Below, in pieces: positions 1-9,241 of a stretch of DNA of 64,000 nt. The first letter of the stretch is position 1, and each line of letters begins with the position of its first letter. The stretch spans positions 326,668 through 390,667 of the forward strand of contig CAJURY010000001.1 in NCBI GenBank assembly GCA_910589155.1. The letters are read 5' to 3'. This DNA comes from an uncultured Oscillospiraceae bacterium (GTDB lineage Bacteria > Bacillota > Clostridia > Oscillospirales > Oscillospiraceae). A program made the position numbers and the translations under genes. The notes below the pieces were generated by a model. The model saw nothing but the letters and a program-made list of their open reading frames with translations. It made no database searches and was not told the DNA's origin.

Positions 1-1118
1 CCATTGTAATCGTCCATAATCCGGCTTTGCAGCTCCGCCAGAATTTCGGCACGCTGCACTGCCACCTCTGTTGGAGGGTATTCCATTTTCGCCGCAGGCG
101 TACCCTCCTCTGGGGAAAAGGCAAAAGCGCCAACCCGTTCCAGCTTCTGCGCTTTGAGGAAATTGCAAAGCTGCATAAATTCTTCCTCGCCCTCGCCGGG
201 CAGTCCGGTAATGATACTGGTGCGCAGTACTAATCCGGGAATTTGGCGGCGCAAAGAGTCAAAAAGTTTTTCCAAATACACGCCGTCGCCCCGGCGGTTC
301 ATACGGCGAAGAATTTCATCGTTGACGTGCTGAATGGGAATGTCCAGATATTTCACAATTTTGGGTTCCTGGGCAATCACGTCAATCATTTCCTGGGTAA
401 TTTCATCGGGATAAAGGTAGTGAATCCGAATCCAGCGAATCCCGTCAATTTTGGCAAGCTCCCGCAAAAGCGCAGGAAGCATGGACTTGCCGCCATTCAA
501 ATCCGTCCCGTAGCGGCTGGTATCCTGCGCCACCACAATCAACTCTTTTGTGCCGTTTTGCACCAAAATCCGCGCTTCATAAAGAATATCGTCCATACTG
601 CGGCTGCGGTATCTGCCGCGTAAAGAAGGAATCACGCAGTAGGCGCAGCGGTTGTCGCAGCCTTCCGCGATTTTAATGTAGGCGTAATGCTCCGGGGTCG
701 TAAGCACACGGCCAACCTCCATTTGCGGGGCGTTCAGATTACCAAAACAGCTTACCTGCTCCCCTGCCAACAGCTCATGGACTGCTGTGACAATTTCACC
801 ATAGCTGCCCGTACCCAATACGCCGTCTACCTCCGGCATTTCCTTCAGGATTTCCTTTTTGTACCGCTGGGAAAGACAGCCTGTTACCAGTATTTTGCCC
901 ACCAAGCCTTCCGCCTTCAGCGCAGCAGTGGACAAAATGTGGTCAATCGCCTCCGACTTTGCAGAATCAATGAAGCCGCAGGTGTTAATGACCGCGACGT
1001 CCGCCCCCTCCACGTCAGGCAAAATTTCAAAACCAGCCTCTTGGAGCAAAAACATCATCTGCTCACAATCCACCTGATTTTTGGCGCAGCCCAGGGAAAT
1101 AAATCCAACCTTCGCCAT
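1..1118 (-). CDS. rimO: Ribosomal protein S12 methylthiotransferase RimO (3' end cut by window edge)
   Basis: Radical-SAM enzyme that adds a methylthio group to the conserved aspartate of ribosomal protein S12. My reading gives 372 codons from an ATG at 1118, starting MAKVGFISLGCAKNQ. The N-terminal methylthiotransferase domain supplies cluster cysteines C11, C47 and C81. The radical-SAM triad is C154, C158 and C161 in EGCDNRCAYC. The motif after the triad, VIPSLRGRYRSR, and the start SLGCAKN favour RimO over MiaB or MtaB. The C-terminal TRAM domain, expected after about residue 375, lies outside the window. It is the last visible gene of a minus-strand run that also holds recA, recX and a nucleotidyltransferase, 62 bp downstream of the latter. 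Confidence 0.93.
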   Translation of the reverse strand, partial: MAKVGFISLGCAKNQVDCEQMMFLLQEAGFEILPDVEGADVAVINTCGFIDSAKSEAIDHILSTAALKAEGLVGKILVTGCLSQRYKKEILKEMPEVDGVLGTGSYGEIVTAVHELLAGEQVSCFGNLNAPQMEVGRVLTTPEHYAYIKIAEGCDNRCAYCVIPSLRGRYRSRSMDDILYEARILVQNGTKELIVVAQDTSRYGTDLNGGKSMLPALLRELAKIDGIRWIRIHYLYPDEITQEMIDVIAQEPKIVKYLDIPIQHVNDEILRRMNRRGDGVYLEKLFDSLRRQIPGLVLRTSIITGLPGEGEEEFMQLCNFLKAQKLERVGAFAFSPEEGTPAAKMEYPPTEVAVQRAEILAELQSRIMDDYN

Positions 1119-1180
1119 ATTGACATTCACACCTTTCCGCTGCCAAACAAACCCATTTTTCGCAGCATTTGTTCCTATTT

Positions 1181-2029
1181 TCAGACTAAAAAAGCCTTTG
1201 CTTTCTGATTCAATTCCGCCCAAACCGAGCGAAGAATTTCCCGCTGCCGCCCAAGCTTGCGCGGGTCATGGGAAGCAGTCAGCAGAAATTCCAGATTGCG
1301 AAGCAATTCTTTCGGACAGACAGGAAGCTCTGCCAACGCCTTTTCCAGCTTTTTGTCTCCAGTATAATACCGGCTATTCAGCGCAAAAATCACCTGCACC
1401 ATATCCATCACCGTATGCAGCGCGATAGGCGCGGCAAAAAGCAGATCGCCTCTGGAAATCGCGCTGTCATAGTGAAAATTATCCAGCCACATACTGGCAC
1501 GCCCCAAAAATGTCTCTAAAATCGACCGCCGCAGGGCAGGCGGATAAACCTTCGCTTTTTCCTGCCATTTGGCCAATATACCGTCTGGATCCCAGACAGG
1601 CTTTAAAAAACTCAGCTCACAAAGGTGAATATATGTGTAATAGCCATTGGAAGTCCAAATTTCTGGAATAATCTGAAATTTGCCCTCCAGACAGTCCGCA
1701 ATGCTTTCCTCCATCCCGGAAATGCTGCGCCCCACGACTTCCACGGGCGTGCCCTGATACCTGAAATCCATACCGCCGCCCCAGGGAAAATCCGCAAAAG
1801 AAGCGCAGACCCAAGGGGTGGTACCCGCGTCCGCAAGGGAAGCGATCAGCGCTTCGCGCACAGACTGAGGCTTTTCCTTTTCCGCGAAAATGTAAATATC
1901 TAAATCGGAGGCGGCGTCCGCTACGCCCTTGGCATGGGCGCCTGCTAAAGCAATGGCGCACTTTCCCTCTACCGTCTGCTTTAAAATCGCTGTAATTTCA
2001 TCAATTTTCCGCAAAACTGCCCCATCCAT
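1181..2029 (-). CDS. Nucleotidyltransferase-fold protein with DUF4037-like C-terminal domain
   Basis: 282 aa. The N-terminus carries a minimal nucleotidyltransferase signature, GAHAKG at residues 30-35 followed by SDLDIYIF with the metal-binding pair D42 and D44. This is the Pol-beta fold used by aminoglycoside and other nucleotidyltransferases. The remaining ~180 residues resemble the DUF4037 helical domain that often follows such a fold (inference from general resemblance). The substrate is unknown. The gene starts 11 bp after the recX stop, so it is probably cotranscribed with recA-recX, but the neighbours do not indicate a shared pathway. A resistance-type adenylyltransferase is possible but nothing specific supports it. 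Confidence 0.75.
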   Translation of the reverse strand: MDGAVLRKIDEITAILKQTVEGKCAIALAGAHAKGVADAASDLDIYIFAEKEKPQSVREALIASLADAGTTPWVCASFADFPWGGGMDFRYQGTPVEVVGRSISGMEESIADCLEGKFQIIPEIWTSNGYYTYIHLCELSFLKPVWDPDGILAKWQEKAKVYPPALRRSILETFLGRASMWLDNFHYDSAISRGDLLFAAPIALHTVMDMVQVIFALNSRYYTGDKKLEKALAELPVCPKELLRNLEFLLTASHDPRKLGRQREILRSVWAELNQKAKAFLV

Positions 2030-2039
2030 AGCTTGCCCT

Positions 2040-2669
2040 CTACTCGTCGTATGCTTCCATTTCTTCGTCTAACGCGCTAAGACAGCGGCGGATTTCTTCC
2101 CACCGATGCCCCCGGCGCAGCAATGCGTCTATGGCGCGCTTTTTGTCTTTTTCCGTGAACCCCTCTGGCAAACGACTGCGCAGAAAAGCCATAATCGCCT
2201 CGTCCTGCTCTGGATAATCCGCCAGCGCTTCCGGCCAAAGCTCTCTGGGAATCTGCTTTTCATAAAGCATCTGTTTTACTCTGGCGACACCATAGCCTCT
2301 GGCAATCCCCTTTCGAACAATTTGCCTTGCCGTCTCCCCATCGTCTACCAGATTCAGCTCGCTCATCCAAGCCACCGCCGCGTGGGCATGAGCTGGATCC
2401 TCGCCCTTACGGACAAGCCGCTGCTCCAAATCCCGGCTGGAAACCGCTGAAGCTGACACAATCCGCACCGCCCGCATTTTTGCGGAAGCGCTGCCAGCCA
2501 TCTCCAATAGCTTTTGATAGGCTGCTTCATCCAGTTCGCAGCCAGGGTATAAGCCCAAGTCCGCAATGACCTGGGGGTATAGCCGGAGGGTCGTACCGCC
2601 CGTTAGCGTTGTAAAATATCGCCCCGCACAATCCGGCTCACCGGCAATTTTCTCAATCCTCATCATCAA
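2040..2669 (-). CDS. recX: Regulatory protein RecX
   Basis: 209 aa protein of the RecX family, which caps and disassembles RecA filaments. The helical tandem repeats are recognisable, including SSRDLEQRLVRKGEDPAHAHAAV around residue 78 and the repeat RQIVRKGIARGYGVARVKQML further on. Identity is strengthened by its place directly after recA. The three consecutive ATG codons at 2669, 2666 and 2663 overlap the last codons of recA, and no Shine-Dalgarno is visible before them, so translation probably depends on ribosomes finishing recA. Which of the three ATGs is used cannot be decided. Confidence 0.92.
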   Translation of the reverse strand: MMMRIEKIAGEPDCAGRYFTTLTGGTTLRLYPQVIADLGLYPGCELDEAAYQKLLEMAGSASAKMRAVRIVSASAVSSRDLEQRLVRKGEDPAHAHAAVAWMSELNLVDDGETARQIVRKGIARGYGVARVKQMLYEKQIPRELWPEALADYPEQDEAIMAFLRSRLPEGFTEKDKKRAIDALLRRGHRWEEIRRCLSALDEEMEAYDE

Positions 2670-3759
2670 AATCGTCTGCGGAAACGCTTACCGCCTTCTG
2701 CGCGGCCTTGGCCGGAGCTTTCCCCTTAGATCCAGTGAGCTTCCAGAGATTTTCGCGAACCTCCACATTTAGCCGTTCTGTAATTTCCGGGTGATCCTGC
2801 AAAAACTGCTTGGCGTTATCCCGTCCCTGACCGATGCGTTCTTCCCCGATAGAGAACCAGCTTCCGCTTTTCTGCACCAATTCCAACTGCACCGCCATAT
2901 CCAAGAGTTCTCCGTATCTGGAAATGCCCTCGCCGTACATAATGTCGAAAATCGCTTCCCGGAACGGCGGCGCAACCTTATTTTTCACCACACGGACACG
3001 GGTCTTGGAGCCAATTACATCGGAGCCGTTTTTAATCGTCTCTACCTTCCGCACATCCAGACGGACGGAAGCGTAGAACTTCAAAGCATTGCCGCCTGTG
3101 GTGGTTTCGGGATTGCCGTACATCACGCCGATTTTCATACGAAGCTGGTTGATGAAAATAACCACGCAGTTGGTCTTGGAAATGGTGCCCGCCAGTTTCC
3201 GAAGGGCTTGCGACATCAGTCTTGCCTGCAAACCCACAAAGCTGTCGCCCATTTCGCCTTCAATTTCCGCTCTGGGGGTCAAGGCTGCTACAGAGTCCAC
3301 AACCACCGCGTCTACCGCGCCGGAGCGCACCAGCGCGTCGGTGATTTCCAGCGCCTGCTCGCCGGTATCCGGCTGGGAAACCAGCATGGAATCAATATCT
3401 ACACCCAAAGCCGCCGCGTAATCCGGGTCAAGGGCGTGCTCCGCGTCTACAAACGCCACCTCGCTGCCCAGCTTTTGGGCTTCCGCCAGAATATGCAGCG
3501 CCAAGGTGGTTTTGCCGGAAGATTCCGGCCCATAAATTTCAATAATACGCCCTCTGGGAACGCCGCCAATGCCCAACGCCGCGTCCAGCGCCAAAGATCC
3601 GGTGGGAATCGCGTCTACAGACATTTCCGGCCGATCCCCCAAACGCATCACCGCGCCTTTCCCAAAATTCTTTTCAATCTGCGCCAAAGCGGTCTCCAGC
3701 GCTTTCTTTTTATCCGACGCGGGGGCCGGCGCTTCATAAGCTGTTTTCTTGCTCGCCAC
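2653..3759 (-). CDS. recA: Recombinase RecA
   Basis: 368 aa DNA-strand-exchange ATPase and SOS co-protease. The Walker A motif GPESSGKT is at residues 77-84, and the following stretches match RecA throughout: VDAEHALD, VVVDSVAALTPRAEIEGE, FINQLRMKIGVMYGNPETTTGGNALKFY. The C-terminus is a short acidic tail (DDFDDED), as usual. The start is taken as the GTG at 3759, preceded by AGAGGAAG. The 5' end overlaps prmC by 26 bp and the 3' end overlaps recX by 17 bp. No LexA box could be assigned directly upstream because the upstream sequence is prmC coding sequence, so SOS control would have to act from further up or be absent. Confidence 0.98.
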   Translation of the reverse strand: MASKKTAYEAPAPASDKKKALETALAQIEKNFGKGAVMRLGDRPEMSVDAIPTGSLALDAALGIGGVPRGRIIEIYGPESSGKTTLALHILAEAQKLGSEVAFVDAEHALDPDYAAALGVDIDSMLVSQPDTGEQALEITDALVRSGAVDAVVVDSVAALTPRAEIEGEMGDSFVGLQARLMSQALRKLAGTISKTNCVVIFINQLRMKIGVMYGNPETTTGGNALKFYASVRLDVRKVETIKNGSDVIGSKTRVRVVKNKVAPPFREAIFDIMYGEGISRYGELLDMAVQLELVQKSGSWFSIGEERIGQGRDNAKQFLQDHPEITERLNVEVRENLWKLTGSKGKAPAKAAQKAVSVSADDFDDED

Positions 3760-4639
3760 GATGCATCTCTTCCTCTCTGATTTTCTGAGCCAGAACGGCT
3801 CTATCTATCTCGCTATAATCTTTTTTTACTTCTAAAATCTGAAATCCAGCCTCTTTCAGAATGCGGCAAACATCATTTCCTTGCCCCATTCCAAACTCAA
3901 AGCAGAAAAAACCGCCCGGTTTTAAAGAATCCTTGAAATGCTCCACAATCGCCCGGTAAAAATCCAGTCCGTCCCCACCGCCATCCAATGCCAGCGCAGG
4001 CTCAAAATTTCGTACGCTGGGTTCCAATTCCAGCATTTCCCCGCTGGTGACATAGGGGGGATTGGAAACGATCAAATCAAACTGCCCCAAAAAGGCCGGC
4101 GCTGTCTGTGTGACGTCCATCTGTACACAGGAAACCCGCCCTGTCAGCTTATGGGCAACCGTGTTTTTCTTCGCCACCGCCAGAGCCTCTCTGGAAATAT
4201 CCGCCAACGTCACTCTAACGTCCTTTACCTGATTGGCAATCGCCAGCCCAATGCAGCCGGAACCGGTGCAAAGATCCAAAACTCTGGGATCATGCTCCAG
4301 CATAAGCGTCTGCCGCACCGCCAGCTCCGCCACCGCCATGGTATCGTCTCTGGGAATCAGCACATGAGAAGTGACCTCTAAGGTCATACCATAAAACTCC
4401 CACTGCCCCAGAATGTAGGCCAGAGGTTCTCCGGCTACCGCCCGAAGCGTCCAACTTTCCATGGTGTCACAGACGCTTTCTCCGGCGAATTTATCCCGAT
4501 TTGCCAAAATCGCCTCCTGGCTTTTCCCGGAAGCGGCGCACAAAAGCTGCCTTGCCACAAATCCAGCCTGCTCCTGCCCATAGGAAGGAAGCAGAGCACG
4601 CCTTGCATCCAGATACAAATCGCTGTATCTTTTTACCAT
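3734..4639 (-). CDS. prmC: Peptide chain release factor N5-glutamine methyltransferase PrmC
   Basis: 301 aa SAM-dependent methyltransferase (HemK/PrmC) that methylates the GGQ glutamine of release factors. The SAM-binding motif DLCTGSGCIG is at residues 122-131 and the diagnostic NPPY motif at 193-196. The N-terminal helical domain that recognises the release factor precedes it, and EPLAYILGQWEFYG near residue 71 is typical of the family. The gene overlaps the DUF1385 gene by 7 bp and recA by 26 bp. DUF1385 next to prmC is a common Firmicutes arrangement; in many genomes prfA is adjacent as well, but it is not here. Confidence 0.95.
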   Translation of the reverse strand: MVKRYSDLYLDARRALLPSYGQEQAGFVARQLLCAASGKSQEAILANRDKFAGESVCDTMESWTLRAVAGEPLAYILGQWEFYGMTLEVTSHVLIPRDDTMAVAELAVRQTLMLEHDPRVLDLCTGSGCIGLAIANQVKDVRVTLADISREALAVAKKNTVAHKLTGRVSCVQMDVTQTAPAFLGQFDLIVSNPPYVTSGEMLELEPSVRNFEPALALDGGGDGLDFYRAIVEHFKDSLKPGGFFCFEFGMGQGNDVCRILKEAGFQILEVKKDYSEIDRAVLAQKIREEEMHRGEQENSL

Positions 4640-5631
4640 TGATCCGCGCCCTCCTGCTGAGGAAGTACCGCTTCCAAGGCGGTAATCGCCACCTCAATCA
4701 TGCTGTCGTCCGGCTCGTTGGTCGTAAAATTCTGGAACCACATCCCCGGCGCAGTGAGAATGCGGGTGAACCAGTTGTCGTGCCGCCCTACAAAGCGGTT
4801 GATTTCATAACCAATGGCGACAACCAAAGGCAAGAGCAACAGCTTGTAGGCAATCATAATCAATCGGTACAGGAAAGTTCCCTGCATCGCCGCCAGTCCC
4901 GGCGCAACAACCAAAAGCACAGAGGATGCTATGGAGAAAATCAAAATAGATAAAAGCATAATCACAAGCAAAAAGCTTGTGCCACAGCGCGGATGCAGCC
5001 TTGTCTGCTGCCGGACGTTCTCCACCGTCAAAGGAAGCTTTGCTTCATAGCAGCGGATGGTTTTATGCTCCGCGCCGTGGTAGGAAAACAGTCGCTTCAT
5101 ATCCTTCATTTTTGAAATTAAGTACATATACGCCATAAAAATGATCATACGCACCGCGCCTTCAATGAGGTTGACGCCGATGTTGCTTTTTACCCAGCGG
5201 TCAAAGAAGCCGCCGATGACCATGGGAAGCAGGAAAAACAGCACCACGGAAAAGCCAATTCCCAAAACAGCCGCAGCATACAGCAGCCCCTTCTGGAATT
5301 TTTCCGACCCAAGTTTTTTCTCCAGCCAGAGATCCAGCTTGGAGGGTTTTTCCGTTTCGCTGTACTCTTCCGGGGACAAATCAGCCGAGCGCAGCAGAGC
5401 CTTGATGCCTACCATTTGCGCGGAGAAAAAGTTCACAACGCCTCGAATCAACGGCCAAGTGGCAACTGAACCGGGTTTGGGGAGTTTTCTCTCCGTCACC
5501 TCTGTGGTGAGGCCGTCTTTTCCCCGTACTACCACCGCGTCTTTTTCTGGCCCGCGCATCATAATACCTTCAATCAACGCTTGTCCGCCAATCATGGTCT
5601 TAAATTTTTCATTGGTATTTTGTTTGCTCAT
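4633..5631 (-). CDS. DUF1385 family membrane protein (YqhQ-like)
   Basis: 332 aa. It starts IGGQALIEGIMMRGP, the hallmark of the DUF1385/YqhQ family, and contains the conserved SYHGAEHKTIRCYE stretch with histidines and a cysteine that suggest a metal site. About four hydrophobic segments are visible (residues ~115-140, 150-170, 220-245, 255-280), so it is an integral membrane protein. Function is not established for the family. It lies 42 bp downstream of the histidine kinase gene and overlaps prmC, the usual partner of this family in Firmicutes. Confidence 0.88.
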   Translation of the reverse strand: MSKQNTNEKFKTMIGGQALIEGIMMRGPEKDAVVVRGKDGLTTEVTERKLPKPGSVATWPLIRGVVNFFSAQMVGIKALLRSADLSPEEYSETEKPSKLDLWLEKKLGSEKFQKGLLYAAAVLGIGFSVVLFFLLPMVIGGFFDRWVKSNIGVNLIEGAVRMIIFMAYMYLISKMKDMKRLFSYHGAEHKTIRCYEAKLPLTVENVRQQTRLHPRCGTSFLLVIMLLSILIFSIASSVLLVVAPGLAAMQGTFLYRLIMIAYKLLLLPLVVAIGYEINRFVGRHDNWFTRILTAPGMWFQNFTTNEPDDSMIEVAITALEAVLPQQEGADQW

Positions 5632-5673
5632 GGGGTATTCCTTTCCGGCAAGCGCCGCAAGACGCCGCCAAAA

Positions 5674-7092
5674 CTACTGCTGAGCAGTAGGCAGTTGAAT
5701 CGTTACAAGGGTACCGCCGCCTTCTGCGTTTTCCAGAAGCAGCTTGCCGCCGTGCATTTCCACAATTTCATCGCACACAGCAAGGCCAATGCCGGTGCCT
5801 CTGGCTTTGGAGCTTCCCTTGTAAAATTTTTTCTTTACCAGAGGCAGTTCTTCCTCTGGGATTCCACAGCCATAGTCCCGAATGCGAATCACCACGTTAT
5901 TTTGCTCCTTATGGATGGATGCTTCAATTTTTTTGCCGTCTCCGCCATGCTTCGCGGCATTGTCCAAAATATTCAAAAATACCTGGCGCATTCGTTTTCC
6001 ATCGCAGGGGATTTCAGGAATCTCCTCATCGTTATCCAGATATTCCAGGGTTATCCCTTCCTGCTTCAGGCGGCTGCCATACATGTAAACGGTATCTTCA
6101 AATTCGCTCCGAATGTCCGTCAGTTCCACGTTCAAGGTCATGCGGCCGTCTTGCAGACGGGAAAATTCCAGAAGCTCCATGACCATTTCCGTCAACCGTC
6201 TGGATTCTTTCAAAATAATCCGCATACCCCGGCTGGTCTGCTCGTCCATTTCATCCATGGAAAGCAGCGTTTCGCTCCAGCCGGTAATGGCGGTAAGGGG
6301 CGTGCGCAGCTCATGAGAAAGCGAGGTAACAAAATCCGCCTGCATTTTTTCGCTCTGGCTGATTTTTACCGACATATCGTTGATCGTATCCGCCAGTTCG
6401 CCGATTTCATCGTCAAACTTAGCCTTAATCTGCACGCCGTAGCTGCCGGCGGCAATCCGCTTGGCCGTAGCTGTAATTTCCGCCACAGGCCCTAGAATAG
6501 ACTTGATATAATAGTTGCTGCTGAGCAGCACAGTCAAAACAAACAGCGCGCCGCCGATAAAAGCGGTCATAGCAATAAAGACAATCTGGCGATCCACATT
6601 GCGCAAACTGGTGACATACCGCAAAACGCCGATGACTTCTCCGTTGGTATAAATCATGGGGCAGGAAACCGCCATAATATGATCCCCGGTCGCAGGGTCT
6701 TTCCCGGAAAATACTGCGAGGTCTACCTTTTCAATGGCGGCGAAAATATCCGAGGTTTTGGGATGCTGACCGGCCCACTGTCCAAAGGAAGAGGCCACCA
6801 GCCGCCCCTGGGCATTGATAAACTGCAACTCAATGGTATCCTTATACTCAAAGGTCTGGGCATAGGTCACACAGGACTGATAGTATTCCTTATAGCTTTG
6901 CCCAATGTAATTGGCAAAAAAGTCGGCGGTGGAACTGGCGCGGTATTTCATATCGGATTCCACATTGGAGTAGTAGTACGCTGAAAAAATCGCCGTGATG
7001 CCAATGACGCTCACCACTGCCAGCGCCATCACAAGTCCCACGGTATTGGTGAGCCAGCGGCGGCGCAGCCCCCACATTTTCTTCTTGCTCAA
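5674..7092 (-). CDS. Two-component sensor histidine kinase
   Basis: 472 aa membrane kinase. A first transmembrane helix (about residues 18-39) and a second (about 170-192) enclose a ~130-residue extracellular domain of Cache-like layout. A HAMP linker follows (~195-245), then HisKA with the phospho-acceptor in FVTSLSHELRTPL (His260), and an ATPase domain with DNAAKHGGDG and GCGIPEEELP. The TTG at 7092 is chosen because GAGGTGA sits 8 nt before it; the GTG at 7104 and ATG at 7077 have poorer sites. It lies 36 bp after its response regulator, and both follow a lipoprotein gene, suggesting an envelope signal. Confidence 0.93.
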   Translation of the reverse strand: MSKKKMWGLRRRWLTNTVGLVMALAVVSVIGITAIFSAYYYSNVESDMKYRASSTADFFANYIGQSYKEYYQSCVTYAQTFEYKDTIELQFINAQGRLVASSFGQWAGQHPKTSDIFAAIEKVDLAVFSGKDPATGDHIMAVSCPMIYTNGEVIGVLRYVTSLRNVDRQIVFIAMTAFIGGALFVLTVLLSSNYYIKSILGPVAEITATAKRIAAGSYGVQIKAKFDDEIGELADTINDMSVKISQSEKMQADFVTSLSHELRTPLTAITGWSETLLSMDEMDEQTSRGMRIILKESRRLTEMVMELLEFSRLQDGRMTLNVELTDIRSEFEDTVYMYGSRLKQEGITLEYLDNDEEIPEIPCDGKRMRQVFLNILDNAAKHGGDGKKIEASIHKEQNNVVIRIRDYGCGIPEEELPLVKKKFYKGSSKARGTGIGLAVCDEIVEMHGGKLLLENAEGGGTLVTIQLPTAQQ

Positions 7093-7128
7093 GGCTTCTT
7101 TCACCTCAATTCAGGGAAAAGTCCGGTG

Positions 7129-7815
7129 TTACGCACCCCATTTATAGCCATAGCCCCATACGGTTGTAATAAAGGCGGGATTTGCCGTGTCGTCCTCAAT
7201 TTTGATTCTGAGTCGGCGGATATTCACGTCCACGATTTTCAGGTCGCTGTCATAATCAGGCCCCCACACGGCGTTTAGAATATCCTCTCTGGACAGCGCC
7301 CGTCCGGGATTTTGCAGAAACAGCTTCAAAATAGCAAATTCCACCTGGGTCAGGCGAATACGCTCTCCATTTTTTTCCAGCGTGCGGTTGTGGAAATTCA
7401 TTACAAATGGCCCGTTTTGCAGCAGATCGGGGTCAGCCGCGTTGTCCCCGCCAATGCGCCGATACAATGCGTCAATCCGCGCGGTCAGCTCCGCCGGGGA
7501 AAAGGGCTTTGTCACATAATCGTCCGCGCCGGTCATGAGGCCGGTTATCTTATCCATTTCCTGGGTTCTTGCCGTCAGCATTATAATGCCAATCTGCTTA
7601 TTGGAAGCGCGAATGTTCCGGCAGACCTCAAATCCATCCATATCCGGCAGCATAATATCCAGAATCGCCACGCCGATGTCCGGGTTTTCCCGCAATCGCT
7701 CCAGCGCCTCTTTGCCTGTGCCCGCTTCTATCGCGTCATAGCCCGCTCGTTTGATGTTGATAACCACAAAGCTGCGAATATTTACTTCGTCTTCCAAAAT
7801 TAAAACTTTTTTCAT
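7129..7815 (-). CDS. OmpR-family response regulator
   Basis: 228 aa. Receiver domain with acidic pocket ED at residues 8-10, phospho-acceptor Asp53 in AILDIMLPDMDG, Thr81 and Lys103 (YVTKPF). The C-terminal winged-helix DNA-binding domain includes LTQVEFAILKLFLQNPGRALSRE and the final TVWGYGYKW typical of Trans_reg_C. A good Shine-Dalgarno (TAGGAGTGAGG) precedes the ATG. It is the cognate regulator of the downstream histidine kinase by position. Target genes are unknown; the upstream lipoprotein in the same run is an obvious candidate partner. Confidence 0.95.
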   Translation of the reverse strand: MKKVLILEDEVNIRSFVVINIKRAGYDAIEAGTGKEALERLRENPDIGVAILDIMLPDMDGFEVCRNIRASNKQIGIIMLTARTQEMDKITGLMTGADDYVTKPFSPAELTARIDALYRRIGGDNAADPDLLQNGPFVMNFHNRTLEKNGERIRLTQVEFAILKLFLQNPGRALSREDILNAVWGPDYDSDLKIVDVNIRRLRIKIEDDTANPAFITTVWGYGYKWGA

Positions 7816-7825
7816 ATCCTCACTC

Positions 7826-9166
7826 CTAGGTCTCTCCAGTTTTCCATGGGGTTCGAATCAAATGGAACGCACTTTTCACCGCGTTCTCATCAACGCCTCT
7901 TTTTATACCTTCTTCGCCAATCGCGGCAGCGAAAATCACTTCGTCATTCCGCGCCAAAGTAAAGTTTCCTTCCGCAGCGGCTGCTTCCGTGCGGCTGTCG
8001 CCAGAAAAAACGTACACGGTAAAAATAGGCGCAGTGCAAAAACCGTTTTCCCAGCCGCAAAAAGCGTAGGATATTTCTCCAGCGCCCGCATCGCTACGCA
8101 GCGCTACCATTTGCTTCGCCCATTCCGGGGGTAAGTCCACATAATAACCGTCGGCACAGCAGTGATAGGTTATTTTTTTGTTCTGGTGAGAGCCGTCCGG
8201 TTCCAAATTGTACCATTGCAGCAAATACCGGTTGGTTTGGGGAGCCGCCCCTTCCGGCTCCGGCATGGTGAGCTGCTCCGGCAGCTCAATCAGGCCGTCT
8301 CCGTCAATGTCCTCAGCGTAGACTTCCTTGTTGCGGATGGTACGCGCGCTGCTACCGCCGGGAGCAAGCTGCGTCACGTTGGTGAGCTTCCCCTCTTGCA
8401 ATGCGTACACGTCCGTAATGACCTGATTTTCGTCATAGGCACTGGCGACAAACACCGCCGGCACATCCTGGCACATATTGCCGGTGATCACGCGCTTCAC
8501 CCCGTCTACCGGCGCGGACATTGCGGCTTCGCTTCTGCGCTCCATGGCGTTATTTTGATAATCGTAGATTTCCGCCACGCCGTTGTTATCCGCGCCTGGG
8601 CGAAAAACTACCAATTCCTTCTGGCCGTTGGTATCCAAGTCTGTAGTCAAAAAACGGGTATACACGATAGAAGCCAAAAGCTCCGCTTGCCCGCTGCGGA
8701 AGGTGTACACGGAAAGCGCCCTGAGCACCTCGTCGCTGACCTGCCGACCGACAATGAGTTCCATCCCGGCGCTGCCGTCAATCTGCGCGTATTCCACCTG
8801 CTCAAAAGCAGTGCCCGCGCTTTCCAGCGTAGCGATATTTACATAGGAATCTTCTTGCTTGTCGAACACATAAATTTTCAAAGGGCGCTCGTCTGTTCCT
8901 TTGGAAAACAAAAGCGCTTCCTCTTCTCCGTCTCCGTCCAAATCGGATAGCTGCACCGCCTGCTGATTATCTCCTGAGATGGGCGCGGCGTATTCCACAC
9001 TGGACATTACGCGGTTCAATTGTAATTGCAGCTCACTGAATTCCTCCGACCGCTTGGGAAGGCTGTACATCTTGTCCACCGTCTGCATCATGCAGCCGGA
9101 CAAAAACACAGTTGCCGCACCCAGCGCAAAGGCTAGAAGCAAGCCGCCTATTTTCTTTTCGACCAT
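7826..9166 (-). CDS. Lipoprotein with Asp-rich calcium-loop-like motifs, upstream of a two-component system
   Basis: 446 aa secreted lipoprotein. The signal peptide ends in a lipobox LSGC with the lipidated Cys at residue 25. The mature protein carries several short Asp/Gly loops of the kind found in FG-GAP/VCBS beta-propellers: LSDLDGDGEEEALLF, TDLDTNGQKELVVF and AEDIDGDGLIELPE. This suggests a repeat-built, possibly calcium-binding extracellular domain (inference). No enzyme motif is recognised. A strong Shine-Dalgarno (GGAAGGAGG) precedes the ATG, and the response regulator begins 10 bp after its stop, so it may act as an accessory sensor for the two-component system. Confidence 0.8.
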   Translation of the reverse strand: MVEKKIGGLLLAFALGAATVFLSGCMMQTVDKMYSLPKRSEEFSELQLQLNRVMSSVEYAAPISGDNQQAVQLSDLDGDGEEEALLFSKGTDERPLKIYVFDKQEDSYVNIATLESAGTAFEQVEYAQIDGSAGMELIVGRQVSDEVLRALSVYTFRSGQAELLASIVYTRFLTTDLDTNGQKELVVFRPGADNNGVAEIYDYQNNAMERRSEAAMSAPVDGVKRVITGNMCQDVPAVFVASAYDENQVITDVYALQEGKLTNVTQLAPGGSSARTIRNKEVYAEDIDGDGLIELPEQLTMPEPEGAAPQTNRYLLQWYNLEPDGSHQNKKITYHCCADGYYVDLPPEWAKQMVALRSDAGAGEISYAFCGWENGFCTAPIFTVYVFSGDSRTEAAAAEGNFTLARNDEVIFAAAIGEEGIKRGVDENAVKSAFHLIRTPWKTGET

Positions 9167-9189
9167 GGTACGCCTCCTTCCATCGGAAT

Positions 9190-9195
9190 ATTATA
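9190..9195 (-). promoter_or_regulatory. Possible -10 element for the lipoprotein/two-component operon
   Basis: TATAAT on the minus strand, 24 nt before the lipoprotein ATG, in the 75-bp gap after dnaE. No convincing -35 hexamer was found 16-18 bp upstream, so the call rests on the -10 alone. No terminator hairpin was seen after dnaE, so readthrough from dnaE is possible. Confidence 0.35.
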
Positions 9196-9241
9196 CATCA
9201 AATTTTCCGCAAAAGATAGATGCTTTTTTGAAAATGGCAGG

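Noticed and set aside
2791..3780. A 329-codon plus-strand open frame opposite recA
   Set aside because: Mirror of the GC-rich codon pattern of recA; no ribosome site or recognisable motif.
7848..7862. GGTTCGAATCA, resembling a tRNA T-loop
   Set aside because: It lies in the last codons of the lipoprotein gene (RTPW region) and no acceptor or anticodon stem can be drawn around it.
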